From a virus, in the IMG/VR virus record IMGVR_UViG_3300045911_000042, positions 1-24,132 of that record: DNA of 24,132 nucleotides; one strand, written 5' to 3'. The notes beneath the pieces are model-generated. The model was not told the DNA's origin. It did not search any database and saw nothing but the letters and a program-made list of their open reading frames with translations. The position numbers were made by a program, and so were the translations under genes. Position 1 is the stretch's first letter. The number at the start of each line of letters is the position of its first letter. Below, in pieces: positions 6,873 to 16,572 of the stretch.

Positions 6873-7394
6873 TCAACTTGTCATTACTTGCAACGAGGCA
6901 TATATACTGTTACTAACAACAGGCGCATGTTCAGGACGCATCACACTAGATACAACAGTTACTCCGTTCCTATCTGCTTTCGCTGTGCCTGATGAATGCT
7001 CTGTGCTATCAACCAAATGTCCTTTCGGCATACCCGTAACAACATTTTTTCCATCGCTGTATTTTACCACCGCAAAAAATCTTCCTTTCGTTAACGTGTT
7101 TATCGTGTTGCGAATGTCTTTACCAAATGAATTGATAACCATAGTTAGTTGCTGCGTTACGACATACGTTCCGTTCTCTCTGCTACCTGCACCGTTCTCA
7201 TTATAAAACGATGTGCCTTCTTCTAATTCATATTTATAAGCTACCTTGCCTGGCGCTAAAGTAAACGCAGTCACCTCTCCGTTTGTAACGGTGTATGTAG
7301 CTACATCTTCTATGTTGCCAATCAGTACTTCGTCTATTCCACCGAAGCCGTCTCTGCATCCTAAAGGTATTCCTGATGTTATCTCACAACTCAT
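6873..7394 (-). CDS. Virion structural protein following the capsid gene (tail-tube-like candidate)
   Basis: 173 aa. The N-terminus MSCEITSGIPLGCRDGFGGI is followed by beta-rich sequence with YVVTQQLTMVINSFGKDIRN and GRFFAVVKYSDGKNVVTGM, and a C-terminal RNGVTVVSSVMRPEHAPVV segment. I recognise this as a recurring protein beside major capsid genes in Bacteroidota phages. The strand pattern, a sheet with one helix (KDIRNTINTLTKGR), would fit a tail-tube-type fold. The gene starts 24 nt after the capsid stop and ends at a strong terminator, so it is probably made at capsid-like levels, which also fits an abundant tube or decoration protein. Exact role unproven. Confidence 0.6.
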   Translation of the reverse strand: MSCEITSGIPLGCRDGFGGIDEVLIGNIEDVATYTVTNGEVTAFTLAPGKVAYKYELEEGTSFYNENGAGSRENGTYVVTQQLTMVINSFGKDIRNTINTLTKGRFFAVVKYSDGKNVVTGMPKGHLVDSTEHSSGTAKADRNGVTVVSSVMRPEHAPVVSNSIYASLQVMTS

Positions 7395-7418
7395 ATTTTT
7401 TGTTTTTTAAAAATTAAA

Positions 7419-8420
7419 CTAAGAAGCAGCAGGAATAAACAATCCGCAATGCTCATTGAATCTAAATGTAGTTCCTATTCTAAATTGTAAACGCAACCAC
7501 AATGACTGCTCTTTTTTGTCATAATCAGAATCAATAGTGGTCATGTCTGAGGCTAAATCAGTACCAAGTATATACTCACCGTTTCCACCAAATAAACCTG
7601 CGGCTATGTAGTCAGTACCATTCAATCCGGGAGCGTACCAAACTTTATGAAAAGTTCCGGGAATTTCTATTGCATTCATTTTCTTTTGCCCATCAACAAG
7701 CTCCTCAGTGATGTATGTTGAACCAGTAGCACCGTATTGTGTAAGCAGGTTCATCTGCAACTTGCGCATTGTCTCATATCCAGCCATAAATGCAAATCTC
7801 TCATCAGACGCAAGAGTATGAGGTATAGCCATTTCGGCATTTAAAAATGCTGTAATAGCATTAGATGCAGTAATTCCGGTCAAAGCACCTGTGTTCAATG
7901 CGATAACTCCATTTCCAATTCCTGCAGTAAGTTGCTTAATCAAACCGTCAATTTTATTTAAGTTAGCATTCATGCTTAACTTATCCCCCATCCACAAAAG
8001 ACTATCCATTTTTAAGGCATTCTTAGCCAATATATCATCCATTATTACACTAGCATAAGGAAGTTCTTCTAGTTCAGCATTCGTTCCTGCACGAAGGTCG
8101 TAGCGAGGAAAGAAGTTTATCAAATCTTTGTTGCAAAATTCAAACTCAACTTTTATTGGTGCAACTTCAATTTCTTTTTGAGCGAAAACAACTTCTCCGG
8201 TCGGATTAAATCCACAATCCGCTGCTGATTGATAATCCACATCAGTGTATAAATCAGGAAGCAATTCTTTATGTTTTATCCCGTCTATTGTTCTAAGCAT
8301 TCTCGCTGTGCGTGCCTCACCAACAAGTCTTGTTGCAAGGTTATCTGAATTTTCCCTTATATATTCATTTAAGTTGGCTGTGTCCCAGCTAAACTTTTCG
8401 CTTACTTTTATCTTTGCCAT
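7419..8420 (-). CDS. Major capsid protein (HK97-like fold)
   Basis: 333 aa, a usual length for an HK97-fold capsid protein. It starts MAKIKVSEKFSWDTANLNEY, has a long mid-region with MLRTIDGIKHKELLPDLYTD, then the FEFCNKDLINFFPRYDLRAG segment and a C-terminal strand set (EQSLWLRLQFRIGTTFRFNE), as in major capsid proteins of Bacteroidota siphophages. It assembles the icosahedral shell. It follows the protease and the scaffold-like gene, the canonical order, and starts 1 nt past the scaffold stop. No N-terminal delta domain of lambda or HK97 size is visible, which fits scaffolding by the separate upstream protein. Confidence 0.85.
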   Translation of the reverse strand: MAKIKVSEKFSWDTANLNEYIRENSDNLATRLVGEARTARMLRTIDGIKHKELLPDLYTDVDYQSAADCGFNPTGEVVFAQKEIEVAPIKVEFEFCNKDLINFFPRYDLRAGTNAELEELPYASVIMDDILAKNALKMDSLLWMGDKLSMNANLNKIDGLIKQLTAGIGNGVIALNTGALTGITASNAITAFLNAEMAIPHTLASDERFAFMAGYETMRKLQMNLLTQYGATGSTYITEELVDGQKKMNAIEIPGTFHKVWYAPGLNGTDYIAAGLFGGNGEYILGTDLASDMTTIDSDYDKKEQSLWLRLQFRIGTTFRFNEHCGLFIPAAS

Positions 8421-8421
8421 T

Positions 8422-8910
8422 TTAAAATAATTTTTTCGTTTTATTATTTACTTCTGTTTTTTGAAAGCTAAATTTTTCTCCTTTCTCAAGGTATTTTGAT
8501 ATAGCTTCAAATTTTTCTTTTTGTGAATTTTCTATTGCATGAATTTTATCATTGATTGATTTTAATTCGTGCGCAAATCTTTTTACTAAATCCTCAAAGG
8601 CAGCAGAAAAATCTTCGTTTTTAGATTGCTTAGATGCTTCAATAAGCTCAACTAATTTTCCATCCGCATCTACTACTATTGATTTACCCTGCATATCTCC
8701 ACCTAACTCATAAGTCCCCTCAGGCAAAGCAGACTCAATTTCGTTTCCATCTGCATCAACACCTTTTACTCTTAATGAAACTCCAGCCACTAACTCGCCT
8801 TCGTAAGTAACCTCTGTGCCATCGGCTAACATAATAGAAGCGAATTTTTCTGAAATAGAAAGTATTTGCTCGAATATCTCTAAGAATTTATTTGCTCTTT
8901 GTTTACTCAT
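8422..8910 (-). CDS. Putative scaffolding protein
   Basis: 162 aa from ATG 8910, which follows an A-rich leader. Residues 24-92 form a small beta domain (LADGTEVTYEGELVAGVSL, then ALPEGTYELGGDMQGKSIVV) like the ADGT/EGEL modules attached to phage head proteins. Residues 98-145 are charged and coiled-coil-like, the usual signature of scaffolds. The position between protease and major capsid gene supports the role of guiding procapsid assembly and then being cleaved out. An ATG at 8958 would give an ATGA overlap with the protease gene but adds a hydrophobic, AT-driven N-terminus (MNLLISLSLVLINKKN). I prefer 8910. Confidence 0.65.
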   Translation of the reverse strand: MSKQRANKFLEIFEQILSISEKFASIMLADGTEVTYEGELVAGVSLRVKGVDADGNEIESALPEGTYELGGDMQGKSIVVDADGKLVELIEASKQSKNEDFSAAFEDLVKRFAHELKSINDKIHAIENSQKEKFEAISKYLEKGEKFSFQKTEVNNKTKKLF

Positions 8911-8954
8911 ATTTTTTTTATTAATTAAAACTAAACTCAAACTAATAAGTAAAT

Positions 8955-9533
8955 TCATAGTAATTTTTTTAAATCACTTGCAATTTTTTTTAAATCATTA
9001 CTTTTTTTTATCTTTAAGGGTGTTTTGTAAAACACGCCCTCAATTGAAAATCCATTAAACTCTCCTTTTTTTATTTTATTAAATATTTCCTCATCTTCTA
9101 TTTTATAGCTTACCATGATGCTGCCGTCTTCTATGTCTTGTCTTTCCAACTGCTTAGGCACTCCCTTGCCGTTTTCTCTGTCAACTATCCATGCCTCTAC
9201 TTCATAAATGCCTTTTATAAATCTATCCGAGTGTTCTATATTTACCATATTTGTCGCCCCATTCTTTTTCATATTTAAAAACATACGCTCCGCTGCTTTA
9301 GGTGTAAAAACAACATAATGCTCGCCTATCTCTTTATCGTGTCTATATATAGGCTTGTTCACGTTTATCATTACGCCCGTTATCATTTTCTTTTCGTTAT
9401 TGAAAAAATATTCGTGCGTTTTTGAGAATGCGTAAAATGATTTTTGGTGAGCAGGAAACTCAACTAATGAATTTGAACTAACAAATGTATCTTTGTCGTT
9501 TTCGTCAATATCAATTAAAAAAATTTTTATCAT
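8955..9533 (-). CDS. Prohead maturation protease, XkdF-like
   Basis: 192 aa. The segments ITGVMINVNKPIYR, GEHYVVFTPKAAERMF, MVNIEHSD, YEVEAWIVDR, GSIMVSYKIED and EFNGFSIEG follow the XkdF/S78-like herpes-fold protease pattern. H101 in IEHSD and S163 in GFSIEG are the likely catalytic histidine and serine. It would cleave the scaffold and any capsid pro-sequence before DNA packaging. It overlaps the tape-measure gene by ATGA and is followed by the scaffold-like gene. Length and order (protease, scaffold, capsid) are normal; what is odd is that tail genes precede it. Confidence 0.8.
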   Translation of the reverse strand: MIKIFLIDIDENDKDTFVSSNSLVEFPAHQKSFYAFSKTHEYFFNNEKKMITGVMINVNKPIYRHDKEIGEHYVVFTPKAAERMFLNMKKNGATNMVNIEHSDRFIKGIYEVEAWIVDRENGKGVPKQLERQDIEDGSIMVSYKIEDEEIFNKIKKGEFNGFSIEGVFYKTPLKIKKSNDLKKIASDLKKLL

Positions 9534-11644
9534 AAAGTGCTTTGTATTTTTATTTTATTACTTAATTCGTTATTTGCTTCTAAATCTGATTGCACCACCA
9601 CTACTCTTTGCATCCCCACATTACCGCCTAAAAACCCTGCTGTCAATGTTCCGTTCGGATTTTCTCTCGGCATCACCAGACCTTGTGTATTAGAGCCCGA
9701 TGAGCCACTACCGCTACCTAAATTCGGTGCAGTACCTATGTTTGCGCTCCTATATGCTTTTACTGCTGTCGCTATGTTAGCTAATACAGTAGCTACTCCA
9801 GTAGCTATGGCAGCTATGTTCATCGGGAAAGGTTTTCCTGCTCCCGCTGCAACTGCTCCACTAATTGCCTTCGCACTATCTAATGCCATTTGTGCCGCTG
9901 TTATGTGTGCTTGAAATTTTTGCAGCTTAGCTTGGTCTTTTATGAATATCTCGCCCAGTGAAGTTAATGAGGCAAGTATGGAGCGTTCAATGTCTAATCG
10001 CGCTTGCGCTAAGTCCTGCTCATCCTTTAATATTTTTTGTGCGCTTTCGTTTGCTCTTTTCGCCTGTTCATCTTCTTGCTTTTTTCTTTCTTCTTGTTTT
10101 TTACTATGGTATTCAAGTTCTATCAATCCTAATTCATGATTTTTCTTTATCTCTAATTCTTTCAACAACTCGCTTGACCTGCCGAACTCATTTATTATAT
10201 CTTGCCGCTCTTTTTCATAGGCTAATAAATATAGTTGTTTTCTTTTTTCTAAGCTATCTGCTGTCGCATCTAACCTCATTTTATTCAATAAATTTTCCTC
10301 TTTTAACTTCTGCTCATTTTCTTTTATTATAGCATCTGTAATCTCTTTATCCTGTTCTTTCTTTTTATCTGCTGCCTTTTTTCCCTCTGCAATTCTGAAT
10401 AGGGCTAAATCCCTTTCTGCTTTTTCTATCTTCGCTTTTTGTTCTTCAACAACTCTTAATCTATTTTTTTCAATTGCCTCAACGTCCAATCCTTTTGCTT
10501 TTGCTGCTTTCAATATTTCTTCCTGAGATACGCCAAACAATTCTGCCTGCTGTTTTATTAATTCTTTTAATTTATTATTTTTTTCTTCTTCAATTTCTAA
10601 CTCACGTTTCGCTCTCTCGATAATCATTTTCAATTTTTTGCCCTCTAAATCCGCATACTCTTGCCCTGCCGCTTGTCTTTTCTTAATTTCAAAATCAATA
10701 CTATCTACCTCTTTATCGTGAGCCTGTTGCTGTTTTTTATTCTTCTCATCAAGCAGTTTTATTTCCGCCATTGTTTGAGCTGAATTATTTGCAGCTTGTT
10801 TAGCTAAGGCATCGCTTCTTTCTTCTTCCGCTTTCTTTAGCTCTTTATATTTTTTTATTTGGTCAATAATATATCCTGAAATTCCGTAAGACAAAAAATT
10901 AATAACCTTTTGGCCTATGTCAATTAAATGTTCAAATGATTCAACAATAAAATCAATTCCTATTTTTACAGCCTTATTAACTGACTCCCATTTTGCAAAA
11001 TATGTTATTGCCCCTGCAACGGCTGATACTATTGCAATTATCGGGAATGCCTTGAGCGCATTATTAGCAAGCCATTGCACGGCTGTATATGTTTTTGTCA
11101 ACAATATCTTTCCTTGCAAAACAAGAAAGCTCTCCTTCTCGAAAGCTGCCCTAATCTGCTCCAATGCAGTAAGTGTGCTTGTGGCTGCTTGTAATTGTGT
11201 TATTGTTTCAAGCATTTTCTCGTTTTCCACGCCAAGCATTGCAGTAACGCCCCTTACGGCAGTGAAGCCACTAACAACGGTTGAACCTAATTGTAGTGCC
11301 GCCTGCATTTTCACTCCATCATTCGATAACCTGTTTACTTGGTTACGCAAGTCGCCAACTTCGTCTTTCAATTTAGCAGCGTTGTTTATGGCTTGCTGAC
11401 CGATTGGAGTTTCCCTGCCTGCTATCGCTGCTAAATCCGCGAATTCTTTCGATAGCTTATTTAATTCGCGAATGCTTAAACCACCATTTTTTAGTTTTTC
11501 ATTTAGCTCGTCAAATTTTTTGTTTACATCACCTATATTTTTGGAGCTGTTTTTAGTTTCGTCTAAAGCTTTTTTTACATCCAATAAATCATTTACACTA
11601 TTGCCAGTGTCAACTCTACCATTTATTATTATTACCTCTTCCAT
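9530..11644 (-). CDS. Tail tape measure protein
   Basis: 704 aa. The N-terminal 110 residues are helical, and residues 120-215 contain hydrophobic helices, including a membrane-like ALKAFPIIAIVSAVAGAITY at 197-216. Residues 262-550 form an almost unbroken Lys/Glu-rich coiled coil. Residues 590-630 (AKAISGAVAAGAGKPFPMN and an Ala-rich hydrophobic run) are typical of tape-measure C-termini. It sets tail length and enters the host envelope at DNA ejection. At roughly 0.15 nm per residue, about 100 nm of tail is expected (inference). It is the longest coiled-coil protein in the window. It directly precedes the prohead protease, which is not the usual neighbour. Confidence 0.85.
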   Translation of the reverse strand: MEEVIIINGRVDTGNSVNDLLDVKKALDETKNSSKNIGDVNKKFDELNEKLKNGGLSIRELNKLSKEFADLAAIAGRETPIGQQAINNAAKLKDEVGDLRNQVNRLSNDGVKMQAALQLGSTVVSGFTAVRGVTAMLGVENEKMLETITQLQAATSTLTALEQIRAAFEKESFLVLQGKILLTKTYTAVQWLANNALKAFPIIAIVSAVAGAITYFAKWESVNKAVKIGIDFIVESFEHLIDIGQKVINFLSYGISGYIIDQIKKYKELKKAEEERSDALAKQAANNSAQTMAEIKLLDEKNKKQQQAHDKEVDSIDFEIKKRQAAGQEYADLEGKKLKMIIERAKRELEIEEEKNNKLKELIKQQAELFGVSQEEILKAAKAKGLDVEAIEKNRLRVVEEQKAKIEKAERDLALFRIAEGKKAADKKKEQDKEITDAIIKENEQKLKEENLLNKMRLDATADSLEKRKQLYLLAYEKERQDIINEFGRSSELLKELEIKKNHELGLIELEYHSKKQEERKKQEDEQAKRANESAQKILKDEQDLAQARLDIERSILASLTSLGEIFIKDQAKLQKFQAHITAAQMALDSAKAISGAVAAGAGKPFPMNIAAIATGVATVLANIATAVKAYRSANIGTAPNLGSGSGSSGSNTQGLVMPRENPNGTLTAGFLGGNVGMQRVVVVQSDLEANNELSNKIKIQSTL

Positions 11645-12247
11645 TTATAAACTTAAAAAATTATAAAACAAAATAACTGTTACTGGACTATCACCGTCAA
11701 CCAAACTAAAATCATTGATGAAAAATTCAACGTCTGTTTCTATTCTATAAATATTATTAGATGCGTTTAAATTCATTCTTACCACCTTATCATCTGTGCT
11801 ACCAAAAAAATCAATTGGACATGTATGTGTATAATCGCTATCGCTATCACCTTCATACTTCAAACGCAAGGTGTTTGATCTTAAATCATATGGCGTGGTT
11901 TCAAACTGAAGCCAAGCATACGCAAGTATTATATTTAAAACGCAACCCGTAGGCACTTGTATGCCTGCCGCAATAGGCATATTGTATTTTAAATCATCAG
12001 AAGTAAAAAAAATTTTTTTTGTTTGAATTTCAGATATTCCTTTATCTTTTGCTAATGTGATTATCTCATTACCTAATCTTGTCTGAATTATCTTATCAGC
12101 TCTATTCATATACAGCTCGCCCTCATACAAGTCTGTATCCAACCAACTGCCATCTGTATGTGTTGCAGTTGCTGGCACAGTAGCTACTTTGCCAGTTGTG
12201 TTTGTTTGCTTATGTATTATTCTAACATTTGTTTTTTCACATGCCAT
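11645..12247 (-). CDS. Tail fibre/baseplate-associated protein
   Basis: 200 aa. Residues 41-60 (YEGELYMNRADKIIQTRLGN) match the short EGELxxNxxDxxIxxRxGN element found at the start of many phage fibre and receptor-binding proteins. It is preceded by a THTDGSWLDTDL segment. The rest is beta-rich, with hydrophobic strands up to a VTVILFYNFLSL end. It sits between a large baseplate-like protein and the tape measure, with a 2-nt gap on one side and direct abutment on the other. I infer a virion tail protein, perhaps a small fibre or baseplate piece. No enzyme motif is visible. Confidence 0.6.
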   Translation of the reverse strand: MACEKTNVRIIHKQTNTTGKVATVPATATHTDGSWLDTDLYEGELYMNRADKIIQTRLGNEIITLAKDKGISEIQTKKIFFTSDDLKYNMPIAAGIQVPTGCVLNIILAYAWLQFETTPYDLRSNTLRLKYEGDSDSDYTHTCPIDFFGSTDDKVVRMNLNASNNIYRIETDVEFFINDFSLVDGDSPVTVILFYNFLSL

Positions 12248-12249
12248 AA

Positions 12250-14586
12250 TTATTTGTTTTGTCCCGTTATTAAAACTGCAATCGTATCTATTATATCAAC
12301 CTCGCCCTGATAGAAACCAAAGCTCGGTGAATTTCCATTACTGTCATCACCACCTGTTACTGGTGTCCTTGTTTCTCCACCAACATATACTGGTGGGTTT
12401 AAGGTTCTTCGTTTATCACCTTCAACAATACGCAATAACTCAACCATGCATGTATTATCATTTATCGCGTCAAAATCATTTATTATATTTTTTCTGTATA
12501 GAACATTATCAATCATAACAAGTCTATTGAACCTTGTTTGCTCAACATCAAATTCGTTAAGCAAAAAATGTGCTCTCAATACCTTACTATCTTTTCCTGT
12601 AATCTCTCTAATAAATTTTTCCGTGTATTCAGAAAATAAATTAGTTGCTGTATAAGCCGTGAGATTATAATAAACTTCAATGGGAACACCAAAATTCAAA
12701 TCAAATGTTGGTGCGTTCAAATTCATTATATGGTGAACGCATGGGTAATGATTTAGATTTGTTGGCGAGTTTGTGGCTCTATTCCTTAGTGTCCATGTGT
12801 CTGAGTTTATTAAACCGTTGTAAATATAAATTTTAGGCTTGCCTCTGTAAGGCTTAACTAAATTTGTTTTTGGGTCTATCGTTATTATTGTTGGCACAAA
12901 AATATTTGTGTTGCTGACCTGCACAGGTATTGCTTGACCGAATGAGACCTTAAAATCCCTATTTCCAGTTTTGTACGTTGTTTGAATATCATAATCTAAA
13001 TTACCATAACCTATTCCGTATTTATCGAAATAAAATTGATTATAATAATCTTTTTCCTCTGCCCACATAAATCTATATCTCTTTCCCTCTATCATTGAGG
13101 ATGGTAATATCTCTATTTTTTTTGAATGGTCTAATTTTTTTGTCCAATCATCAAACACGTTTGTGCCTAAGTAATAATCATCCAAAGGCTCTATGTTTAT
13201 ATTTCCTAATATATCAGGCTCGGATATATAAAGGTTGAACATAATAATTGATGAGCGTATAAAATCACCACAATCCATCTCAGGCAGATAAGATGATAGC
13301 TCTATCATGTCGCCATCCTGAACAGGCACATCAATGGGTCTTATGTTAATCTGAAAATCAGGCGATGACTCTATACTGATGAATTGGTTAATCATATTCT
13401 CAGGCTTCGTTGAGGTAACTACATTGCCTGTGCTTGATAAACGCACTACAAATTTAATTACATCTCCCACATTTAAGGATAGTTGTATCGCACTATCAAA
13501 ATTTATCACACCCATTGAATTTGTAAACTTCAATGGATACTCTATATTATTTTTTAAAACGTAAAGTTTTACGGTTGAAAATCTCGACCAATCAATATCT
13601 ATATCACCCACAAAAGAGATGTTATAAACACCCTTTTTTAAAATAGTAATTGTACCGTCATTATCAACTAATGTATAATTATCTTGAACTATAATTATGT
13701 TTGCCCAATAATTATTCCCTATCGTAAGGTTCAACAATGTATTATAATTGTAAGTATATACATTACTTAAAACGGTGTAAGATGCGAATGTATATTCATG
13801 CGTATATTGACCGTTTGCATTAAATATAATAGTTCTGTTATTCACTTCTGCAACACTCAACGTCTGCCTATCTCCACCTCCCCAACCTATCACTATTCTT
13901 TTTATCAATTCAGAATTAAAAAAATTTGAAGAAATAGTAAATCCTAAATAATTAAATATTTTAAAAAAAACTTCCCTAAAATAAACGTGAGGATAAATAT
14001 CATTAGTGTATGTGTTTAGCACATTAGCATTATAGCCATAGTCTACTAATGGATATAGATAACCAAAGCCATCAGGCACTCCGCCTGTAAAATTACTTAT
14101 AGGCGTTCCGTCTTTTATTACCGAAGTGTTCCAACTATTTTGAATGTTTGACACATTCAACTCATGGTTATATTCGCTCCATCCTAATTCAGAAATTTTT
14201 TTACCTTTTAGTTCTGAAAAAATATCTATCAAGTTTGAATATAAAATGATATTAAAATAATAAAATTGGTTCTCAATCTCTACGCTCGTTAAAGTCATAA
14301 AGCCATCGAATACGGTAGTGCCATTCTTTATTACCTGCGCGGGATACCTTAGCGTTGGATTGAAATCATAATCAGTTGCAACCTCAACAACATTTGTATA
14401 ATTTAAAAAGAAAGCATTTGAAAAAAAAGCCATGTTGTTAGCTGTTCCAGGTATTCGCACCTGCTTACTGCTGCTCCTTCTCCTTTGCTCAGGATTTTTA
14501 AAATCAGCTATTGAGTAAGTAATCGGAAAGACTATATCATCACTCAGGTCTATATAATTATTCGCTATGTACAACTCTGTATTCAT
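12250..14586 (-). CDS. Large tail/baseplate protein of Bacteroidota-phage type
   Basis: 778 aa. The first 150 residues carry a recognisable pattern: SKQVRIPGTANNMAFFSNAF (40-59), then YPAQVIKNGTTVFDGFMTL and YYFNIILYSNLIDIFSELKG. I associate this with large tail-tip or baseplate proteins of Bacteroidota siphophages, in which R/K-S-K-x-I-x-L/I-PGT-x-N-N is common. The rest alternates beta-rich blocks with few charged runs. It may act as a hub or distal tail protein, which follows only from position and size. The start forms an ATGA overlap with the upstream tail gene, so the two are probably coupled and work together. Confidence 0.6.
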   Translation of the reverse strand: MNTELYIANNYIDLSDDIVFPITYSIADFKNPEQRRRSSSKQVRIPGTANNMAFFSNAFFLNYTNVVEVATDYDFNPTLRYPAQVIKNGTTVFDGFMTLTSVEIENQFYYFNIILYSNLIDIFSELKGKKISELGWSEYNHELNVSNIQNSWNTSVIKDGTPISNFTGGVPDGFGYLYPLVDYGYNANVLNTYTNDIYPHVYFREVFFKIFNYLGFTISSNFFNSELIKRIVIGWGGGDRQTLSVAEVNNRTIIFNANGQYTHEYTFASYTVLSNVYTYNYNTLLNLTIGNNYWANIIIVQDNYTLVDNDGTITILKKGVYNISFVGDIDIDWSRFSTVKLYVLKNNIEYPLKFTNSMGVINFDSAIQLSLNVGDVIKFVVRLSSTGNVVTSTKPENMINQFISIESSPDFQINIRPIDVPVQDGDMIELSSYLPEMDCGDFIRSSIIMFNLYISEPDILGNINIEPLDDYYLGTNVFDDWTKKLDHSKKIEILPSSMIEGKRYRFMWAEEKDYYNQFYFDKYGIGYGNLDYDIQTTYKTGNRDFKVSFGQAIPVQVSNTNIFVPTIITIDPKTNLVKPYRGKPKIYIYNGLINSDTWTLRNRATNSPTNLNHYPCVHHIMNLNAPTFDLNFGVPIEVYYNLTAYTATNLFSEYTEKFIREITGKDSKVLRAHFLLNEFDVEQTRFNRLVMIDNVLYRKNIINDFDAINDNTCMVELLRIVEGDKRRTLNPPVYVGGETRTPVTGGDDSNGNSPSFGFYQGEVDIIDTIAVLITGQNK

Positions 14587-15761
14587 CTAAGTGCTTTTGT
14601 CCTTGTATTGCCTAATTTAAAAGTAACATTTTCTCTTATCAATTCATCCTCATCATTCTTCAGCTCATACGATGAGTTAACTAATGACACTTGAATGTAT
14701 TGAGCCCCCTCGCTAATCATTACGTTTGTGCTTTCATACATCTCGGACACTAACCAATTTTGAATATCCCTATTTATCCAATCGCTGTTAATCTCTATTT
14801 TATCGCTCGATATGTTTTGGTAGTTAACTATTCTGTTTTTGTTTGAGTAACTAAAATTATTAGAATCGTCCCATTTACCCCATGATTGTAAAACCTCTTT
14901 TCTCTCTATCTCTGTCGTATGCTTCCTTTTTTTTGTAAACGTAAAAGCGTCTATTCCACCAAATGAATTTAGAAAATAAAATCTTTCTTTATCATATTTA
15001 CTGCAATCCCTATCCACCTCAACAACCATTACATTGGTATTTTTTGTCTCCGTTGAGTTTGTTATCCATATTCTATAAAAAACACAGTTGTCAAAATCTT
15101 GCTGCGTTATTGACGTGTTGTTTATTATTGCCTGCGGACTTGCGTTTAGTGCTATTATCTTAGGCGTCGTTGATAGTGATACATCCTCAACTATTATACT
15201 ATCGTTGTTAGCATCTCGCAAATCAATCTTATATTTTAAATTATTCGCGTTGTTGGTGATAAAATAAAAAAATAAATTTTCGTTTATTGCGCATTTAAAC
15301 CTGTTAGTTGCATGAGGATATATCGTCAAAAATCTTTTCTCCGCCGGGTCAGTGCCCCACACGTAATTTTCGTTATTAAAACGTAAAAAATAATCAGGTG
15401 CTAAACACGCTTTAAAAAATGTTTTTGTTCCTGTTGTTATGTTTGACTGCAACGCTGGTGTTGTTCCGTACCTCTCGTAAATCTTTATATAAACAGTGCC
15501 ATTATTAGCCGCATCATCGGTTAGTGTGTGAATAGGCATTGCACTATTGCAGGAGATTCTACACATATTAGATACGTCAATCATTGCCCTTGAACCATTA
15601 CGCGGAAAAACCATTGCTGTGGTTTTTAAAATAGAATTTACGAAAATCTCTATGTAAAAAGAAAAGTTAGGCTGTCCCGTTTGATTAGACGAGAACACCC
15701 ATGTTATCGGGTTATCGCTCGGTGTGTATGTAAGTGGTTCACTATGTATTGTTATTGCCAT
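14583..15761 (-). CDS. Tail/baseplate protein, function unknown
   Basis: 392 aa from ATG 15761 (MAITIHSEPLTYTPSDNPIT), chosen over an in-frame ATG nine codons upstream because the longer N-terminus is basic and lies within the previous gene. It is beta-rich throughout (FSFYIEIFV, TVYIKIYERYG), with CSKYDKERFYFLNSFGGIDA and a KKRKHTTEIERKEVL segment in the second half. Similar proteins occur next to the larger baseplate-like protein in Bacteroidota phages. It overlaps the gp10-like gene by 20 nt and the next gene by ATGA. I infer a structural tail-tip component and see no catalytic motif. Confidence 0.6.
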   Translation of the reverse strand: MAITIHSEPLTYTPSDNPITWVFSSNQTGQPNFSFYIEIFVNSILKTTAMVFPRNGSRAMIDVSNMCRISCNSAMPIHTLTDDAANNGTVYIKIYERYGTTPALQSNITTGTKTFFKACLAPDYFLRFNNENYVWGTDPAEKRFLTIYPHATNRFKCAINENLFFYFITNNANNLKYKIDLRDANNDSIIVEDVSLSTTPKIIALNASPQAIINNTSITQQDFDNCVFYRIWITNSTETKNTNVMVVEVDRDCSKYDKERFYFLNSFGGIDAFTFTKKRKHTTEIERKEVLQSWGKWDDSNNFSYSNKNRIVNYQNISSDKIEINSDWINRDIQNWLVSEMYESTNVMISEGAQYIQVSLVNSSYELKNDEDELIRENVTFKLGNTRTKALR

Positions 15762-16311
15762 CTGCCATCTTTTTAAAACTAACTTCAACTAATTTTTTTA
15801 AAGCGATTGAAACCACTCTTTTCATCTCATCAATGTAGTCATCGCCAAATGCCTCAGTCCAGTTCTTTGCATCTATACCTTTTTTCTTTACGTTTGTAGC
15901 TATCGCCCACGATAGACTATTATAGTTGTCGGCAAACAATCCTGCCGCCTGAACCCATGAGCGTATAGCTTCAACCATTCCTATGCTTGCTCTCGGTGTG
16001 TTGAATGAATACGGAGATTCAATCTTTTTTTCTATTCCGCTTACTCCTTTATCAACAAAATCAGCCTCTTTGCTTGCAATCACTTTGAATGAATATACAT
16101 TACCACTCACCTGAACGGGCATCGCCACTATTGTTTGAGCAAGTGTCGCTGATTTGCTTAGTGAGCGAGAAAGAAGAATCTCTCTCGCCATTTCAACCGC
16201 TTGCCTGTTAACTGAATTTATAATAACAGACATACTATCATTGAACACATCAGCTTTCGATATTCCAAGCCCAAGACCTGATAGTTGTTGTTTTATTTCG
16301 TTTTCAGTCAT
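15742..16311 (-). CDS. HK97 gp10-like neck/tail completion protein
   Basis: 189 aa from ATG 16311. Helical N-terminus, then SLSKSATLAQTIVAMPVQVSG and YSFKVIASKEADFVDKGVSG, a layout like HK97 gp10-type tail-completion proteins, where a polar middle strand pair is followed by a GxxG-type loop. A SPYSFNTPRASIGMVEAI segment and a C-terminal helix with KRVVSIALKKLVEVSFKK follow. Proteins of this type sit at the head-tail joint. The start lies 3 nt after the stop of the -1 frame extension of the chaperone candidate. It overlaps the next tail gene by 20 nt. Confidence 0.6.
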   Translation of the reverse strand: MTENEIKQQLSGLGLGISKADVFNDSMSVIINSVNRQAVEMAREILLSRSLSKSATLAQTIVAMPVQVSGNVYSFKVIASKEADFVDKGVSGIEKKIESPYSFNTPRASIGMVEAIRSWVQAAGLFADNYNSLSWAIATNVKKKGIDAKNWTEAFGDDYIDEMKRVVSIALKKLVEVSFKKMADGNNNT

Positions 16312-16314
16312 CAA

Positions 16315-16572
16315 TTATATAAGTAAATTTTGCTTACTTTTTTTTATATAAAAATTTATTTTAAATAAAAATTGCTTGTATTGTTCTTCGAGTATATTAT
16401 CCCATTTAGTATAATCATTTCCGCTTAGTGCATGAACCCAATCTATCCAAGCCTGCGCATTATCTTCTCTGCTTTTTGCGCGTGATACTTTGCTTCCGCT
16501 GTTTTTAGAATTTGAAAACCAATGTGTATGTTCTTGTATTTTTGCAAAAAAAAACCTACTAAATCCAAAAAA
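16315..16572 (-). CDS. -1 frame extension of the chaperone candidate (gpT-like part)
   Basis: In the -1 frame relative to the 199-aa gene, a stop (TGA, 16575-16573) is followed by 85 sense codons up to TAA at 16317-16315. The frame has no ATG, GTG or TTG anywhere, so it can only be translated by frameshifting. It reads as normal protein (SREDNAQAWIDWVHALSGND, then KWDNILEEQYKQFLFKIN) and its stop lies just before the gp10-like start, leaving no wasted space. A slip at either heptamer gives a 242-aa fusion. The alternative, a sequencing error or decayed gene, is possible but fits less well with the slippery sites. Confidence 0.65.
   Translation of the reverse strand, partial: FFGFSRFFFAKIQEHTHWFSNSKNSGSKVSRAKSREDNAQAWIDWVHALSGNDYTKWDNILEEQYKQFLFKINFYIKKSKQNLLI

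Noticed and set aside
16321-16346. AAGTAA/TTACTT hairpin with T-run on the plus strand, terminator-like
   Set aside because: The stem is only six AT-rich pairs, it points along the plus strand where no gene is read, and it lies within the -1 frame coding sequence.
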